A stretch of DNA of 59,411 nt from an uncultured Mediterraneibacter sp. Its GTDB lineage: Bacteria > Bacillota > Clostridia > Lachnospirales > Lachnospiraceae. Where the stretch lies: NCBI RefSeq assembly GCF_934330165.1, contig NZ_CAKRGI010000013.1, positions 1 to 59,411 on the forward strand, read 5' to 3'. Numbering within the stretch: the stretch's first letter is position 1; the number at the start of each line of letters is the position of its first letter. The translations under genes were made by a program, and so were the position numbers. Below, piece by piece: positions 9,282-19,685 of the stretch. The notes under the pieces were generated by a model. That model had not been told where the DNA came from. It saw only the letters and a program-made list of their open reading frames with translations, and did no database searches.

Positions 9282-11867
9282 ATGGCTGCGAAGTCAACCA
9301 AAGGAAAGAAGAATACAAAAAGTACGGCAAAGAAGACGCAGCAGAAATCCGGACAAAGTCAGAACCGGGATGAGATCAGAGGGGAGATCATCATTCTGGG
9401 ACTGCTTGCAGTGTGCATCCTTCTTGTCCTCAGTAATTTTGGTCTGGGTGGAATTGTGGGCAGGACGGTGTCATCTGTATTTTTTGGCATTTTCGGATTT
9501 ATGGCATATTTTCTGCCGTTTATCTTATTCGGAGCAGTTGCATTTGGGATTTCCAATAAGGGAAATTCCCATGCTTACATAAAATTAGGCGCAGTTGCTG
9601 CATTATTTCTGATCCTGTGCGGAATGATCGAGCTTCTGTTTCATCCATACGATAAAAATGCAACATTATTTTCTTATTATGTCGTATCCAGTGAACATAA
9701 GAATGCAGGAGGGTTCGCAGGAGGCTGCCTGATCCGGTTATTTTGTCCACTTTTCGGAAAAATCGGTGCCGGAGTGATTCTGGTTGTACTGGGAATCATC
9801 AGTATTATCCTGATCACAGAGCGTTCTCTTTTGTCTCCCATCGGAAAGAAAAGCAAAGTCGCGTATGAAGAGGCAAAAAGAAAGAGACAGGAAACCGCAG
9901 TGATTCGTGCGAAAGAGCGGGAAAGGAAAGAAAGAGAGAAGCAGACAGCTCAGGAGACAGAAGATGAGAACGGAGCAGGAGTTCCTGATGGAAAAGAGAA
10001 AAAGGCAAGAGGAGTTTCCTTTGCAACGACTCTTTTGTATGGGGAAGGAGAAGAGGAAGTACCACGGGAGAGAAAAAGCAGAAGGCGGAGAAAATCTCCT
10101 GAGATCCAGGAACTGACCCCGGAAGGAGCAGTTCCCGGCGGAGAGGATAGCACAGGATCGGATCCGGGGCGGTTTGTTATTAACCGTGCAGAACCGCTTA
10201 CAGCAGAAGAGACAGAGATCACCGGAACAGAAAGATCTGCTGAAGAGGGAGTACCTGATGCAATGCAGATGCCATCTGATCCGCAGGAGATGCCGGTCGG
10301 ACGGAACAGGAAAAATACGAAAGAAAATGCACGGGCAGTTGCAGCAGAGACAGCCAGTGTAGAGCAGTCTGTCAGGGCAATGGAAGAGCAGCCGCAGAAG
10401 ATTTACCGCGTTCCACCGATGAATCTTCTGGTAAAAGGGAAAAAGGGCGGTGGAGATTCAGATGCACACCTGCGTGCCACAGCATTAAAGCTGGAGCAGA
10501 CGCTTCAGAACTTTGGAGTAGGGGTTCATGTCACCAATGCAAGCTGTGGTCCGTCTGTGACCCGGTATGAGCTGCAGCCGGAACAGGGAGTGAAAGTCAG
10601 TAAGATTGTCGGGCTGGCAGATGATATCAAGCTGAATCTTGCTGTTGCTGATCTGAGGATCGAAGCTCCTATACCGGGAAAAGCTGCTGTCGGGATTGAA
10701 GTCCCGAACAGTGAAAATACAGCCGTTATGCTGAGAGATCTGCTGGAGTCCGATGAGTTCAAAAACAGCAGATCACCGATCTCCTTTGCAGTTGGAAAAG
10801 ATATTGCAGGAAAAGTTGTTGTGGCAGATATTGCAAAGATGCCGCATCTGCTTGTCGCAGGAGCGACAGGTTCAGGTAAGTCAGTCTGCATCAATACCCT
10901 GATCATGAGCATGATCTACAAAGCAGATCCGGAAGATGTGAAGCTGATCCTGGTAGATCCGAAAGTTGTAGAACTAAGTGTATATAACGGAATCCCGCAT
11001 CTGATGATTCCGGTTGTAACTGATCCGAAAAAGGCCGCCGGGGCTTTGAACTGGGCAGTTGCCGAGATGGAAAAGCGTTATAAGCTTTTCGCTGAGTACA
11101 ATGTGAGAGACCTGAAAGGATTCAATGAAAAAGTCCTGAGAGGTGAGACCGGTGAAGATGCAAAGAAAAAACTTCCGCAGATCATTATCATCATTGATGA
11201 GCTTGCAGATCTGATGATGGTAGCTCCCGGAGAAGTGGAGGGGGCAATTTGTCGTCTTGCACAGCTGGCACGTGCGGCAGGGCTTCATCTGATTCTTGCG
11301 ACCCAGCGTCCGTCAGTGAATGTTATCACGGGACTGATCAAGGCAAATATGCCGTCAAGAATTGCATTTTCAGTTTCATCAGGAGTAGATTCGCGTACGA
11401 TCATTGATATGAACGGGGCAGAAAAGCTGCTCGGAAAAGGAGATATGCTATTCTATCCATCCGGTTATCCGAAGCCGGTGAGGGTGCAGGGATCATTTGT
11501 CTCTGATAAAGAAGTTCAGAAAGTTGTAGATTATCTGATTGACAAAAATGGAAGTACGGCTTACAGTAATGAACTGGAAGAAAATATGACGACTGCAGAT
11601 GTTCCGGTATCCATTTCAGGAGTATCTGCGGAGGATACAGATGACAGGGATGTCTATTTTACAGAAGCAGGACAACTGATCATTGACAAAGACAGAGCTT
11701 CGATCGGAATGCTCCAGAGAATGTTCAAGATTGGGTTCAACCGTGCTGCAAGGATCATGGATCAGCTTGCAGAAGCAGGAGTTGTCGGTCCGGAAGAGGG
11801 GACAAAGCCGAGAAAAGTTCTTATGTCAAAAGAAGAATTTGACGCATACATAGCGGAAAATAAGTAG
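9282..11867 (+). CDS. ftsK: DNA translocase FtsK/SpoIIIE
   Basis: A septal ATP-driven DNA pump that clears chromosomes from the division or sporulation septum. Four hydrophobic segments lie in the first 190 residues, followed by a long charged linker (about 190-400) rich in Arg, Glu and Lys. The motor has Walker A GATGSGKS near residue 530 and Walker [13 protein letters not shown], and the RecA-like motif [17 protein letters not shown]. The C-terminal winged-helix gamma domain (about 800-861) reads DNA polarity sequences. Length 861 aa is typical. The start at 9282 follows GGGGGA; the frame from 9261 has none. SpoIIIE and FtsK cannot be told apart by sequence here. Confidence 0.96.
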   Translation: MAAKSTKGKKNTKSTAKKTQQKSGQSQNRDEIRGEIIILGLLAVCILLVLSNFGLGGIVGRTVSSVFFGIFGFMAYFLPFILFGAVAFGISNKGNSHAYIKLGAVAALFLILCGMIELLFHPYDKNATLFSYYVVSSEHKNAGGFAGGCLIRLFCPLFGKIGAGVILVVLGIISIILITERSLLSPIGKKSKVAYEEAKRKRQETAVIRAKERERKEREKQTAQETEDENGAGVPDGKEKKARGVSFATTLLYGEGEEEVPRERKSRRRRKSPEIQELTPEGAVPGGEDSTGSDPGRFVINRAEPLTAEETEITGTERSAEEGVPDAMQMPSDPQEMPVGRNRKNTKENARAVAAETASVEQSVRAMEEQPQKIYRVPPMNLLVKGKKGGGDSDAHLRATALKLEQTLQNFGVGVHVTNASCGPSVTRYELQPEQGVKVSKIVGLADDIKLNLAVADLRIEAPIPGKAAVGIEVPNSENTAVMLRDLLESDEFKNSRSPISFAVGKDIAGKVVVADIAKMPHLLVAGATGSGKSVCINTLIMSMIYKADPEDVKLILVDPKVVELSVYNGIPHLMIPVVTDPKKAAGALNWAVAEMEKRYKLFAEYNVRDLKGFNEKVLRGETGEDAKKKLPQIIIIIDELADLMMVAPGEVEGAICRLAQLARAAGLHLILATQRPSVNVITGLIKANMPSRIAFSVSSGVDSRTIIDMNGAEKLLGKGDMLFYPSGYPKPVRVQGSFVSDKEVQKVVDYLIDKNGSTAYSNELEENMTTADVPVSISGVSAEDTDDRDVYFTEAGQLIIDKDRASIGMLQRMFKIGFNRAARIMDQLAEAGVVGPEEGTKPRKVLMSKEEFDAYIAENK

Positions 11868-11946
11868 GAATTGTAGTTTGCAGAGCTTGCATGAAAGTGT
11901 GAGGATGCTATTAAAAATAAAAGGGATGCACAAGGAGGAAGCAGGA

Positions 11947-13617
11947 ATGAAGACAGATATTCAGATTGCTCAGGAAGCAGAAATGAAGCACATCAGAGAG
12001 GTGGCAGAGGCCGCAGGGATCGCAGAGGATGAACTGGAATTTTATGGAAAGTATAAAGCAAAGCTTTCCGATGAACTCTGGGAAAGAATCAAAGACCGTG
12101 AGGACGGAAAGCTGATTCTCGTTACAGCCATTAATCCGACACCGGCAGGAGAAGGAAAGACGACAACTTCAGTAGGTCTTGGACAGGCTTTTGCGAAGCT
12201 TGGCAAAAAATCGGTAATTGCATTACGCGAACCATCTCTTGGACCATGCTTTGGAATCAAAGGAGGAGCAGCAGGAGGTGGCTATGCACAGGTTGTTCCG
12301 ATGGAGGATCTGAACCTTCATTTCACAGGAGATTTTCATGCCATCACTTCTGCCAATAATCTGCTGGCAGCAATGCTTGATAATCATATCCAGCAGGGAA
12401 ATGCCCTGGGGATCGATCCACGTCAGATCGTGTGGAAACGCTGCGTGGACATGAATGACCGTGTTCTGCGTAATATTGTAGTTGGTCTTGGAAGAAAGGC
12501 TGACGGAATGGTAAGAGAAGATCATTTCGTTATTACAGTTGCATCAGAGATCATGGCAATTCTCTGCCTTGCGGATGATCTTGCTGATCTTAAGAAGCGT
12601 CTGGGAAGGATCATTGTTGCTTATAGTTTCAATGGAGATCCGGTGACAGCAGATGATCTGCAGGCAACCGGTGCCATGGCCGCACTTTTGAAAGATGCGA
12701 TCAAGCCAAATCTGATCCAGACACTGGAGCATACACCGGCATTGGTTCACGGTGGACCATTCGCTAATATCGCACATGGATGTAACAGTGTACGTGCCAC
12801 AAAGATGGCTCTGAAGCTCAGTGATATTGCAGTGACGGAGGCAGGTTTTGGTGCAGATCTTGGAGCCGAGAAGTTTTTTGATATTAAGTGTCGGATGGCA
12901 GGATTAAAACCGGACGCAGTTGTCCTGGTCGCAACAGTACGTGCATTAAAATACAATGGCGGTGTGGCAAAAGCAGATCTTGCGGAAGAAAATTTAGAGG
13001 CACTTGCAAAAGGAATTGTAAATCTTGAAAAGCATATTGAAAATATTCAGAAGTATGGTGTACCGGTTGTTGTTACACTGAATTCTTTTGTAACAGATAC
13101 AGATGCAGAGAATGCATTTATTGAAAAATTCTGCCATGACCATAACTGTGAATTTGCACTTTCAGAAGTATGGGAAAAAGGCGGGGAAGGTGGAATCGCA
13201 CTGGCCGAAAAAGTACTGGAGACGCTTGAGACAAAGGAAAGCCACTTCCATCCACTTTACAGTGAAGAACTTTCTCTGAAAGATAAAATCCGTACGGTCG
13301 CACAGGAAATCTATGGTGCAAGAGATGTGGTGTATGAACCGGCTGCGTCAAAGCAGATCGCAAAGATTGAAGAGATGGGATTTTCAGACTTCCCGGTATG
13401 TATGGCAAAGAATCAGTATTCCCTGTCAGATGACGCAAATAAGCTTGGAAGACCGGAAAATTTTGATATCCATATCAGAGAAGTCTATGTCAGTGCCGGT
13501 GCAGGATTCGTTGTTGCTCTGACAGGAGCAGTAATGACCATGCCCGGACTGCCGAAAGTACCGGCAGCAAATGGGATTGATGTAACAGACGATGGAAAGA
13601 TCACAGGTCTGTTCTAA
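11947..13617 (+). CDS. fhs: Formate-tetrahydrofolate ligase
   Basis: ATP-dependent ligase that forms 10-formyl-THF from formate, the entry step of folate one-carbon metabolism and of the acetogenic methyl branch. The P-loop [18 protein letters not shown] is at about residue 63-80 and the family signatures [19 protein letters not shown] and [12 protein letters not shown] are intact. 556 aa is the normal size. AAGGAGG at 11932-11938 with 8 nt spacing sets the ATG at 11947; an in-frame TTG at 11878 has no such site. folD lies directly downstream, so the two form a one-carbon unit. No acetyl-CoA synthase genes are in the window, so acetogenesis is not implied. Confidence 0.97.
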   Translation: MKTDIQIAQEAEMKHIREVAEAAGIAEDELEFYGKYKAKLSDELWERIKDREDGKLILVTAINPTPAGEGKTTTSVGLGQAFAKLGKKSVIALREPSLGPCFGIKGGAAGGGYAQVVPMEDLNLHFTGDFHAITSANNLLAAMLDNHIQQGNALGIDPRQIVWKRCVDMNDRVLRNIVVGLGRKADGMVREDHFVITVASEIMAILCLADDLADLKKRLGRIIVAYSFNGDPVTADDLQATGAMAALLKDAIKPNLIQTLEHTPALVHGGPFANIAHGCNSVRATKMALKLSDIAVTEAGFGADLGAEKFFDIKCRMAGLKPDAVVLVATVRALKYNGGVAKADLAEENLEALAKGIVNLEKHIENIQKYGVPVVVTLNSFVTDTDAENAFIEKFCHDHNCEFALSEVWEKGGEGGIALAEKVLETLETKESHFHPLYSEELSLKDKIRTVAQEIYGARDVVYEPAASKQIAKIEEMGFSDFPVCMAKNQYSLSDDANKLGRPENFDIHIREVYVSAGAGFVVALTGAVMTMPGLPKVPAANGIDVTDDGKITGLF

Positions 13618-13690
13618 GGATCTTTTGTCATACAGGAAAAATAAAGGGTGTATAAAATAATAGGGTAACCGGCACAAGAAGGAGAAAAGA

Positions 13691-14530
13691 ATGGCACAAT
13701 TAATTGATGGAAAGGCAATTTCACAGCAGATTAAAGATGAATTAAAAGCGGAGGTAGAAGCATTGAAGAATGACGGAACAGACATATGTCTTGCTGTCAT
13801 TCAGGTAGGGGATGATCCGGCTTCTTCCGTTTATGTAAGAAATAAAAAAAGAGCCTGTGCATACATCGGGGTAGAATCAAGAGCATATGAACTGCCGGAG
13901 GATACAACAGAAGAGCAGCTTGTAGAGCTTGTAAAGGAACTGAATACGGATGATACGGTAAATGGAATCCTTGTACAGCTCCCACTTCCTGCTCAGATTG
14001 ATGAAGATAAGATCATCCGGACGATTTCAGCTGATAAGGATGTAGATGGATTCCATCCTGAGAGTGTGGGAAGACTGTGGATCGGGGAAAAGGGATTTTT
14101 ATCCTGCACTCCGGCCGGTGTGATCCAGCTGCTGAAGCGTTCGGGAATAGAGATTGCCGGAAAGGAATGTGTGATCATCGGAAGAAGTAATATTGTCGGA
14201 AAGCCAATGGCAGCACTGCTTCTCCGGGAAAATGGAACCGTTACGATTGCACACTCCAGAACGAAGAATCTTGCAGATGTGACAAGAAGAGCAGATATTC
14301 TGATTGTTGCAATCGGAAAAGAGCGTTTCATAACATCAGATTATGTCAAAGAAGGTGCGGTTGTTATTGATGTCGGAATGCATAGGGATGCAGAAAATCA
14401 TCTGTGTGGAGATGTTGATTTTGCAGATGTTGAACCAGTTGCATCAGCGATCACTCCTGTTCCGGGCGGAGTAGGACCGATGACGATCGCCATGCTGATG
14501 AATAACTGTGTAGAGACTGTACGCGGCTAG
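13691..14530 (+). CDS. folD: Methylene-THF dehydrogenase / methenyl-THF cyclohydrolase
   Basis: Bifunctional enzyme that interconverts 5,10-methylene-, methenyl- and 10-formyl-THF, acting just after Fhs. The active-site lysine lies in SVYVRNKKRAC, the signature QLPLPAQIDEDKI and the NADP-binding loop IIGRSNIVGKPMA are present, and the C-terminal signature PVPGGVGPMTIAMLM is complete. 279 aa is normal. AGAAGGAG precedes the ATG. Its stop codon overlaps the ribosome binding site of the next gene, which suggests co-transcription. Confidence 0.97.
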   Translation: MAQLIDGKAISQQIKDELKAEVEALKNDGTDICLAVIQVGDDPASSVYVRNKKRACAYIGVESRAYELPEDTTEEQLVELVKELNTDDTVNGILVQLPLPAQIDEDKIIRTISADKDVDGFHPESVGRLWIGEKGFLSCTPAGVIQLLKRSGIEIAGKECVIIGRSNIVGKPMAALLLRENGTVTIAHSRTKNLADVTRRADILIVAIGKERFITSDYVKEGAVVIDVGMHRDAENHLCGDVDFADVEPVASAITPVPGGVGPMTIAMLMNNCVETVRG

Positions 14531-14543
14531 GAGGTACCGGATC

Positions 14544-15878
14544 ATGAAGTGTGTACATTGCGGAGCAAATATACCGGATGGTCAGTTGATCTGTCCCAGG
14601 TGCAATGCTGAAGTACAGATGGTTCCGGATTATAACCCGCTGGATGATGTTCTTGCAAGAGAAGTAAAGGGTTCGGTAGAAGGGGCTACCCGTCAGATTC
14701 AGACAGAGGATGTCCGGAGACAGCGTCAGATGAGTCAGACGCAGAGTGTCCGTTCTACCCGCGTTCTGAATGAGAATGAGATGGAACGGCTCAGGGAGGC
14801 AAGAAGAGAAAATCTCCGTCGTTCTAAAGAACAGCAGAACCGGAGACAGGCGGAGAGGCAACAGACCGGCAGGATGCGTGGAGAGACTGGCAATCTCAGA
14901 AAAAATTCACCGGAATACCGCAGGATTCAGCAGATGAAGCGGAGAGAAGCTGCAAAGAAAAAGAGAAGGAATCTTCTGCTTGTTCTTTTTTCAATCATAT
15001 GTCTGATCGGTGTTGGGATTTATGTGATTTATCAGAATTCTTATACCGGAGTTATGAAAAAGGGAATGGGAGCACTGCAGGAGGATAATTACGAAGTTGC
15101 ACAGAAGTATTTTGACCGGGCTGTGATCAAGGATAAATCCAGACCGGAAGCGTATAAAGGGCTTGCAGATATTTATGTGGATCAGGGAGAGCTGGACAGT
15201 GCAGAGTCAGTTTATCTGACTGCTTTAGAAACACAGCCATCCAATGAAAAGCTTTATGAAGCAGTCATTGATTTTTATGTAAAAAATGATGAACTGGATA
15301 AAATCTCTGTACTGCTGGAAGACTGCAGTGACAGTAAAGTACTTAAGGCAGTAAAAAAATATGTTTCCACAGCACCGGAATTCAGTCTGAAAGAGGGCAG
15401 TTATACAGAAGTCCAACAGGTTTCTCTTTCTTCCAGCACCGGGGGAGATATTTATTATACGACAGACGGGTCAGAACCGACAACTACCAGTCAGAAATAT
15501 TCTGATGCAATCCTTCTGCAGGAAGAAGGCGTGACTGAGATTCGGGCGATTGCTGTCAACAAGGCAGGAGTGCCAAGCGTTGTGGCAAGTGCGAAATATA
15601 CGATTGCATTCCCGGTGGCTGATGCACCGGCGGTTTCTCCATCTACGGGTGCATACAGCGGAACGATCCAGGTGACTGTGACAGTTCCGGATGGATATAC
15701 GGCTTATTATACAACGGATGGTTCTGTACCGGGTAAAGGTGCCACGAAATATACAGCACCGGTTGACCTGCGGCTGGATGCAAAGGTTACTTTTAATGTA
15801 GTACTGATCAATAATCAGAATGGAAAATCGACAGCCATGACAAGCAAGACTTATATTCCAAAGCCTTCGGCAGAATAA
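14544..15878 (+). CDS. Zinc-ribbon membrane protein with TPR and chitobiase C-terminal-like domains
   Basis: Function unknown. The N-terminus is a zinc ribbon with two CxxC knuckles (residues 3-6 and about 16-19). A long Arg/Gln-rich region follows, then one membrane segment at about 147-166. Outside the membrane come tetratricopeptide-like helices (about 170-270) and two beta-rich repeats (about 275-355 and 365-440) each with the IYYTTDGS / AYYTTDGS motif typical of chitobiase/beta-hexosaminidase C-terminal (CHB_HEX_C) domains. The layout suggests a cytoplasmic metal-binding head and an extracellular wall- or glycan-facing tail. It shares the folD transcript and is followed by a strong terminator. 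Confidence 0.8.
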   Translation: MKCVHCGANIPDGQLICPRCNAEVQMVPDYNPLDDVLAREVKGSVEGATRQIQTEDVRRQRQMSQTQSVRSTRVLNENEMERLREARRENLRRSKEQQNRRQAERQQTGRMRGETGNLRKNSPEYRRIQQMKRREAAKKKRRNLLLVLFSIICLIGVGIYVIYQNSYTGVMKKGMGALQEDNYEVAQKYFDRAVIKDKSRPEAYKGLADIYVDQGELDSAESVYLTALETQPSNEKLYEAVIDFYVKNDELDKISVLLEDCSDSKVLKAVKKYVSTAPEFSLKEGSYTEVQQVSLSSSTGGDIYYTTDGSEPTTTSQKYSDAILLQEEGVTEIRAIAVNKAGVPSVVASAKYTIAFPVADAPAVSPSTGAYSGTIQVTVTVPDGYTAYYTTDGSVPGKGATKYTAPVDLRLDAKVTFNVVLINNQNGKSTAMTSKTYIPKPSAE

Positions 15879-15918
15879 TTTTTTTGCAGAGAGAGGTTCA
15901 GTGTAAAGTTACTATAAG

Positions 15919-15975
15919 GCAACCCTGTTTTACCTGAAATTTATACAAAATTTCCAAAAACAGGGTTGCTTTTTT
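15919..15975 (+). terminator. Strong rho-independent terminator overlapping the adh -35 region
   Basis: A 13-bp perfect stem (15919-15931 with 15957-15969) is extended by an inner 7-bp stem (GAAATTT 15936-15942 with AAATTTC 15948-15954), followed by six T. It ends the folD transcript. Its 3' arm and T tract overlap the -35 element of the next promoter. Confidence 0.9.
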
Positions 15976-15994
15976 GCGTACAGAGAGCTATAAT
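15966..15994 (+). promoter_or_regulatory. Promoter of the iron alcohol dehydrogenase
   Basis: A perfect TATAAT (15989-15994) has a weak TTGCTT (15966-15971) 17 bp upstream. Transcription would start near 16001, which is inside the Rex operator. Confidence 0.65.
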
Positions 15995-15999
15995 ATACC

Positions 16000-16015
16000 T
16001 GTTAAAAAAATAACA
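16000..16015. promoter_or_regulatory. Rex operator at the adh transcription start
   Basis: TGTTAAAAAAATAACA is an inverted repeat of TGTTA/TAACA with a 6-bp A centre. It differs from the published Firmicutes Rex consensus (TTGTTAANNNNTTAACAA) at only one of the inner half-site bases. It begins 5 bp after the -10 box and covers the expected start, the classic position for repression. rex itself is in this window. Confidence 0.8.
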
Positions 16016-16042
16016 ATACCACATAAAAAGGAGAGATTTGTT

Positions 16043-17224
16043 ATGAGTAGATTTTGTTTGCCAAGGGACATTTATCATGGAAAAGGCTGTCTTGAAGAAC
16101 TGAAGAATCTGAAAGGAAAGAAAGCCTGTCTTGTTGTCGGTGGAGGATCTATGAAGCGTCAGGGATTCCTTGACCGGGCAGTGAACTATCTGAAGGAAGG
16201 CGGCATGGAAGTAAAGCTGATCGAGGGCGTTGAGCCGGATCCGTCTGTTGAGACTGTTATGAAGGGTGCAGAGGTGATGCGTGAGTTCGAGCCGGACTGG
16301 ATCGTTGCCATGGGCGGTGGATCACCGATCGATGCTGCAAAAGCAATGTGGGTATTCTACGAATATCCAGAGGTCTCCTTTGAAGATATCATTACTCCGT
16401 TCAGTTTCCCTGAACTGAGACAGAAAGCAAAATTTGCAGCGATTCCTTCTACATCAGGAACAGCTACAGAGGTTACGGCATTCTCCGTTATCACGAATTA
16501 TCAGACAGGAGTAAAATATCCGCTGGCTGACTTCAATATCACACCGGATGTAGCTATCGTTGATCCTGACCTTGTATCAGGACTTCCGGTAAAGCAGGTT
16601 GCATATACAGGTATGGATGCCCTGACTCATGCGATTGAAGCATATGTATCCACACTGAACGGACCTTTCACCGATCCGCTTGCATTACAGGCGATCGAGA
16701 TGGTTCTTGATTATCTGCCGGCATCTTATAATTGCGATATGGTTGCAAGAGAGCAGATGCATTATGCACAGTGCCTTGCAGGAATGGCATTTTCCAATGC
16801 ATTGCTTGGAATCGTCCACTCTATGGCTCATAAGACAGGTGCAGCTTTCTCAACAGGTCATATTCCGCATGGTTGTGCAAATGCAATTTATCTGCCGTAT
16901 GTGATCCAATATAATGCAAAAGATCCTGTAGCTGCAAAGCGTTATGCAGAGATCGCCCGCAGAATGGGGCTTCCGGGAACATCTGAGAAGGCACTGATCA
17001 ACAGTCTTATTGAAAAGATTGATGAGTTCAATGTAAGACTTAACATTCCTAAGACATTGAAAGACTTCGGTATTAATGAGGATGAATTCAAGGAGAAGGT
17101 AGACAAGATCGCAGAACTGGCAGTTGGTGATGCATGTACAGGATCCAATCCGCGTGCCATCGATCCAGCCAATATGGCTAAACTTCTTACATGTACATAT
17201 TACGGAACAGAGGTTGATTTCTAA
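16043..17224 (+). CDS. Iron-containing alcohol dehydrogenase (butanol/ethanol type)
   Basis: Group III metal-dependent alcohol dehydrogenase that reduces an aldehyde with NAD(P)H at the end of fermentation. The nucleotide loop GGGSPIDAAKAMW is near residue 95 and the metal ligands lie in the segment GMDALTHAIEAYVS through HSMAHKTGAAFSTGHIPHG. 393 aa is the normal length for this family. AAAAGGAG at 16026-16033 sets the ATG at 16043; the in-frame upstream extension would run through the promoter. A Rex operator covers the start of transcription, so the gene should be induced when NADH is high. The natural substrate is not known. Confidence 0.93.
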   Translation: MSRFCLPRDIYHGKGCLEELKNLKGKKACLVVGGGSMKRQGFLDRAVNYLKEGGMEVKLIEGVEPDPSVETVMKGAEVMREFEPDWIVAMGGGSPIDAAKAMWVFYEYPEVSFEDIITPFSFPELRQKAKFAAIPSTSGTATEVTAFSVITNYQTGVKYPLADFNITPDVAIVDPDLVSGLPVKQVAYTGMDALTHAIEAYVSTLNGPFTDPLALQAIEMVLDYLPASYNCDMVAREQMHYAQCLAGMAFSNALLGIVHSMAHKTGAAFSTGHIPHGCANAIYLPYVIQYNAKDPVAAKRYAEIARRMGLPGTSEKALINSLIEKIDEFNVRLNIPKTLKDFGINEDEFKEKVDKIAELAVGDACTGSNPRAIDPANMAKLLTCTYYGTEVDF

Positions 17225-17262
17225 ACCGGACAGAGATCAGAATCTGATTCCGAAGAAAAGCG

Positions 17263-17300
17263 GGGCAGACACTTTTTCTGGGTGTCTGCCCTTATGTTAT
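17263..17300 (+). terminator. Terminator hairpin after adh
   Basis: GGGCAGACAC (17263-17272) pairs perfectly with GTGTCTGCCC (17282-17291), 9-nt loop. The following sequence TTATGTTAT is only moderately T-rich, so termination may be partial. Confidence 0.65.
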
Positions 17301-17302
17301 GC

Positions 17303-17331
17303 TTGAATTTCGACAAAGGGTAGCGTATTAT
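17303..17331 (+). promoter_or_regulatory. Putative promoter of nfnAB
   Basis: TTGAAT (17303-17308) and TATTAT (17326-17331) with a 17-bp spacer, 35 bp ahead of the nfnA start. No clear Rex-type palindrome was found here. Confidence 0.55.
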
Positions 17332-17365
17332 AAAAAAAGGGTAATTATTTACAAGGAGGAGAATC

Positions 17366-18253
17366 ATGTATAAGATTGTAAAAGCTAGAAGACTGGCCGA
17401 CAAGATCTTTCTGATGGATGTTCATGCACCGCGTGTTGCAAGTCACTGTCAGCCTGGTCAGTTTATTATTGTGAAGATGGACGAAAAGGGAGAACGTATT
17501 CCTCTGACAATCTGTGATTATGACAGAGAAGCAGGAACGATCACGATCGTTGTCCAGGAAGTAGGGGCTTCCACAATGAAGATGGGGGAACTGAAAGAAG
17601 GAGACTATTTCCGTGACTTTACGGGTCCGCTGGGATGTCCATCAGAATTTGTAGAAGAAGATCTGGAGACACTGAAGAAGAAAAAAATGCTCTTTGTAGC
17701 AGGTGGTGTAGGAGCTGCACCGGTATATCCACAGGTGAAATGGCTCAGAGAGCATGGCATTGAAGCAGATGTTATCGTGGGTTCCAAGACGAAAGATATG
17801 CTGATCCTTGAAGATGAGATGAAAGCAGTTGCAGGAAATTATTATCCGTGTACAGATGATGGATCCTATGGTCATGCAGGTATGGTTACGACTATGATCG
17901 AAGAGCTGGTCGGTGAGGGCAAAAAGTATGATGTCTGTGTTGCAATTGGACCGATGATCATGATGAAGTTTGTATGTCTGCTTACCAAGAAACTTGAGAT
18001 CCCAACGATCGTCAGCATGAACCCGATCATGGTAGACGGAACAGGTATGTGCGGTGCCTGTCGTCTTCAGGTTGGCGATGAGATTAAATTTGCCTGCGTA
18101 GATGGTCCTGAATTTGATGGACATCTTGTTGATTTTGATCAGGCAATGAAGAGAAGCCAGATGTATAAGTCTGAAGAAGGTCGTGCAATGCTGAAGCTTC
18201 AGGAAGGTGATACCCATCATGGCGGATGCGGACATTGTGGAGGTGACGAGTAA
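17366..18253 (+). CDS. nfnA: NADH-dependent ferredoxin:NADP+ oxidoreductase, small subunit
   Basis: Flavoprotein subunit that, with NfnB, couples NADH and reduced ferredoxin to NADP+ by electron bifurcation. The N-terminal FAD domain (about 1-100) has the PGQFIIV and RIPLTICDYD motifs. The NAD domain carries VAGGVGAAPVYPQ. Toward the C-terminus the segment GTGMCGACRLQVG plus FACVDGPEF supplies the cysteines of the [2Fe-2S] cluster. The tail is His/Cys/Gly-rich (about residues 283-295). AAGGAGGAG precedes the ATG. The last base of its TAA is the first base of the nfnB ATG. A sulfide dehydrogenase-like role is a less likely alternative. Confidence 0.92.
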   Translation: MYKIVKARRLADKIFLMDVHAPRVASHCQPGQFIIVKMDEKGERIPLTICDYDREAGTITIVVQEVGASTMKMGELKEGDYFRDFTGPLGCPSEFVEEDLETLKKKKMLFVAGGVGAAPVYPQVKWLREHGIEADVIVGSKTKDMLILEDEMKAVAGNYYPCTDDGSYGHAGMVTTMIEELVGEGKKYDVCVAIGPMIMMKFVCLLTKKLEIPTIVSMNPIMVDGTGMCGACRLQVGDEIKFACVDGPEFDGHLVDFDQAMKRSQMYKSEEGRAMLKLQEGDTHHGGCGHCGGDE

Positions 18254-19641
18254 TGGCTGATATGATGAAAAAAGTACCTGTAAGAGAACAGGAACCAAAG
18301 GTACGTGCTACCAACTTTGAAGAAGTATGTCTTGGATACAATAAAGAAGAGGCAATGGAAGAGGCAACGAGATGCCTGAACTGTAAGAATGCAAGATGTA
18401 TCCAGGGATGTCCTGTATCCATCAATATTCCTGCATTTATTCAGGAAGTAAAAGCAGGAAATATCGAAGAAGCTTATAAGGTGATTGGTAAGTCCAGTGC
18501 TCTTCCGGCTATCTGTGGACGTGTCTGCCCACAGGAGTCCCAGTGTGAGGGGAAATGTGTCCGTGGTATTAAAGGTGAAGCAGTTTCTATTGGAAAACTC
18601 GAGAGATTTGTTGCGGATTATGCTCTGGAGCATGATATCAAGCCGGAATGTGCAGAGACAAAGAATGGTCATAAAGTTGCAGTCATCGGTTCCGGTCCGT
18701 CCGGACTTACCTGTGCAGGAGATCTGGCAAAGCTCGGTTATGATGTAACTGTATTTGAAGCTCTGCATGAACTTGGAGGAGTACTTGTATATGGTATCCC
18801 TGAATTCCGTCTTCCAAAGCAGAAAGTTGTTGCGAAAGAGATCGAAAAGGTAAAAGAGCTTGGTGTCAAATTTGAGACGAATGTGGTGATCGGTAAATCT
18901 ACTACGATTGACCAGCTGATGGAAGAAGAGGGATTTGAGGCAGTATTTATTGGTTCAGGAGCCGGTCTTCCGATGTTTATGGGTATTCCGGGAGAGAATG
19001 CAAATGAAGTCTTCTCTGCAAATGAGTATCTGACAAGAAGCAACCTGATGAAAGCATTTCGTGAAGATTATGATACACCGATCGCAGCAGGTAAGAAGGT
19101 TGCCGTTGTCGGTGGTGGTAATGTTGCAATGGATGCAGCAAGAACAGCACTCAGACTTGGAGCAGAAGTACATATTGTATACAGAAGAAGCGAGGCAGAA
19201 CTTCCAGCCAGAGCAGAAGAAGTACATCATGCAAAAGAAGAGGGAATCATTTTTGACCTTCTGACAAACCCGAAGAAGATCAATGTTGATGAAAAGGGAA
19301 ATATCACAAGCATGACTGTTGTTAAGATGGAGCTTGGTGAGCCAGATGCTTCAGGAAGAAGACGTCCGGTTGAGATCGAAGGATCAGAGTATGATATCGA
19401 AGTTGATACAGTGATCATGTCTCTTGGAACTTCTCCGAACCCACTGATCTCTTCTACAACGAAAGGTCTTGAGACAAACCGCAGAAAATGTATCGTTGCA
19501 GAAGAAGAAAACGGTCAGACTTCAAAAGAAGGTGTATTTGCCGGAGGAGATGCCGTTACCGGTGCCGCTACAGTTATCCTTGCAATGGGAGCTGGTAAAG
19601 CTGGTGCGAAGGGTATTGATGAATATCTGAAAAATAAATGA
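18253..19641 (+). CDS. nfnB: NADH-dependent ferredoxin:NADP+ oxidoreductase, large subunit (GltD-like)
   Basis: Large subunit of NfnAB, related to the small subunit of glutamate synthase. The N-terminal iron-sulfur domain has CLNCKNARCIQGCPV and CGRVCPQESQCEGKC, enough for two [4Fe-4S] clusters. The first FAD/NAD loop is VIGSGPSGLTCAG near residue 143 and the second nucleotide loop is VVGGGNVAMDAARTA near residue 284. The C-terminal GGDAVTGAATVILAMGAGK contacts FAD. 462 aa. The one-base overlap with nfnA and the absence of a gltB-type large subunit nearby support Nfn rather than glutamate synthase. A strong bipartite terminator follows. Confidence 0.92.
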   Translation: MADMMKKVPVREQEPKVRATNFEEVCLGYNKEEAMEEATRCLNCKNARCIQGCPVSINIPAFIQEVKAGNIEEAYKVIGKSSALPAICGRVCPQESQCEGKCVRGIKGEAVSIGKLERFVADYALEHDIKPECAETKNGHKVAVIGSGPSGLTCAGDLAKLGYDVTVFEALHELGGVLVYGIPEFRLPKQKVVAKEIEKVKELGVKFETNVVIGKSTTIDQLMEEEGFEAVFIGSGAGLPMFMGIPGENANEVFSANEYLTRSNLMKAFREDYDTPIAAGKKVAVVGGGNVAMDAARTALRLGAEVHIVYRRSEAELPARAEEVHHAKEEGIIFDLLTNPKKINVDEKGNITSMTVVKMELGEPDASGRRRPVEIEGSEYDIEVDTVIMSLGTSPNPLISSTTKGLETNRRKCIVAEEENGQTSKEGVFAGGDAVTGAATVILAMGAGKAGAKGIDEYLKNK

Positions 19642-19685
19642 TTTTTAAAGAGACTGGTATAAGGTTATAGAACCAGTGTAAAAGA

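Noticed and set aside
11868..11946. Rex or other operator upstream of fhs
   Set aside because: No palindrome close to the Rex consensus was found.
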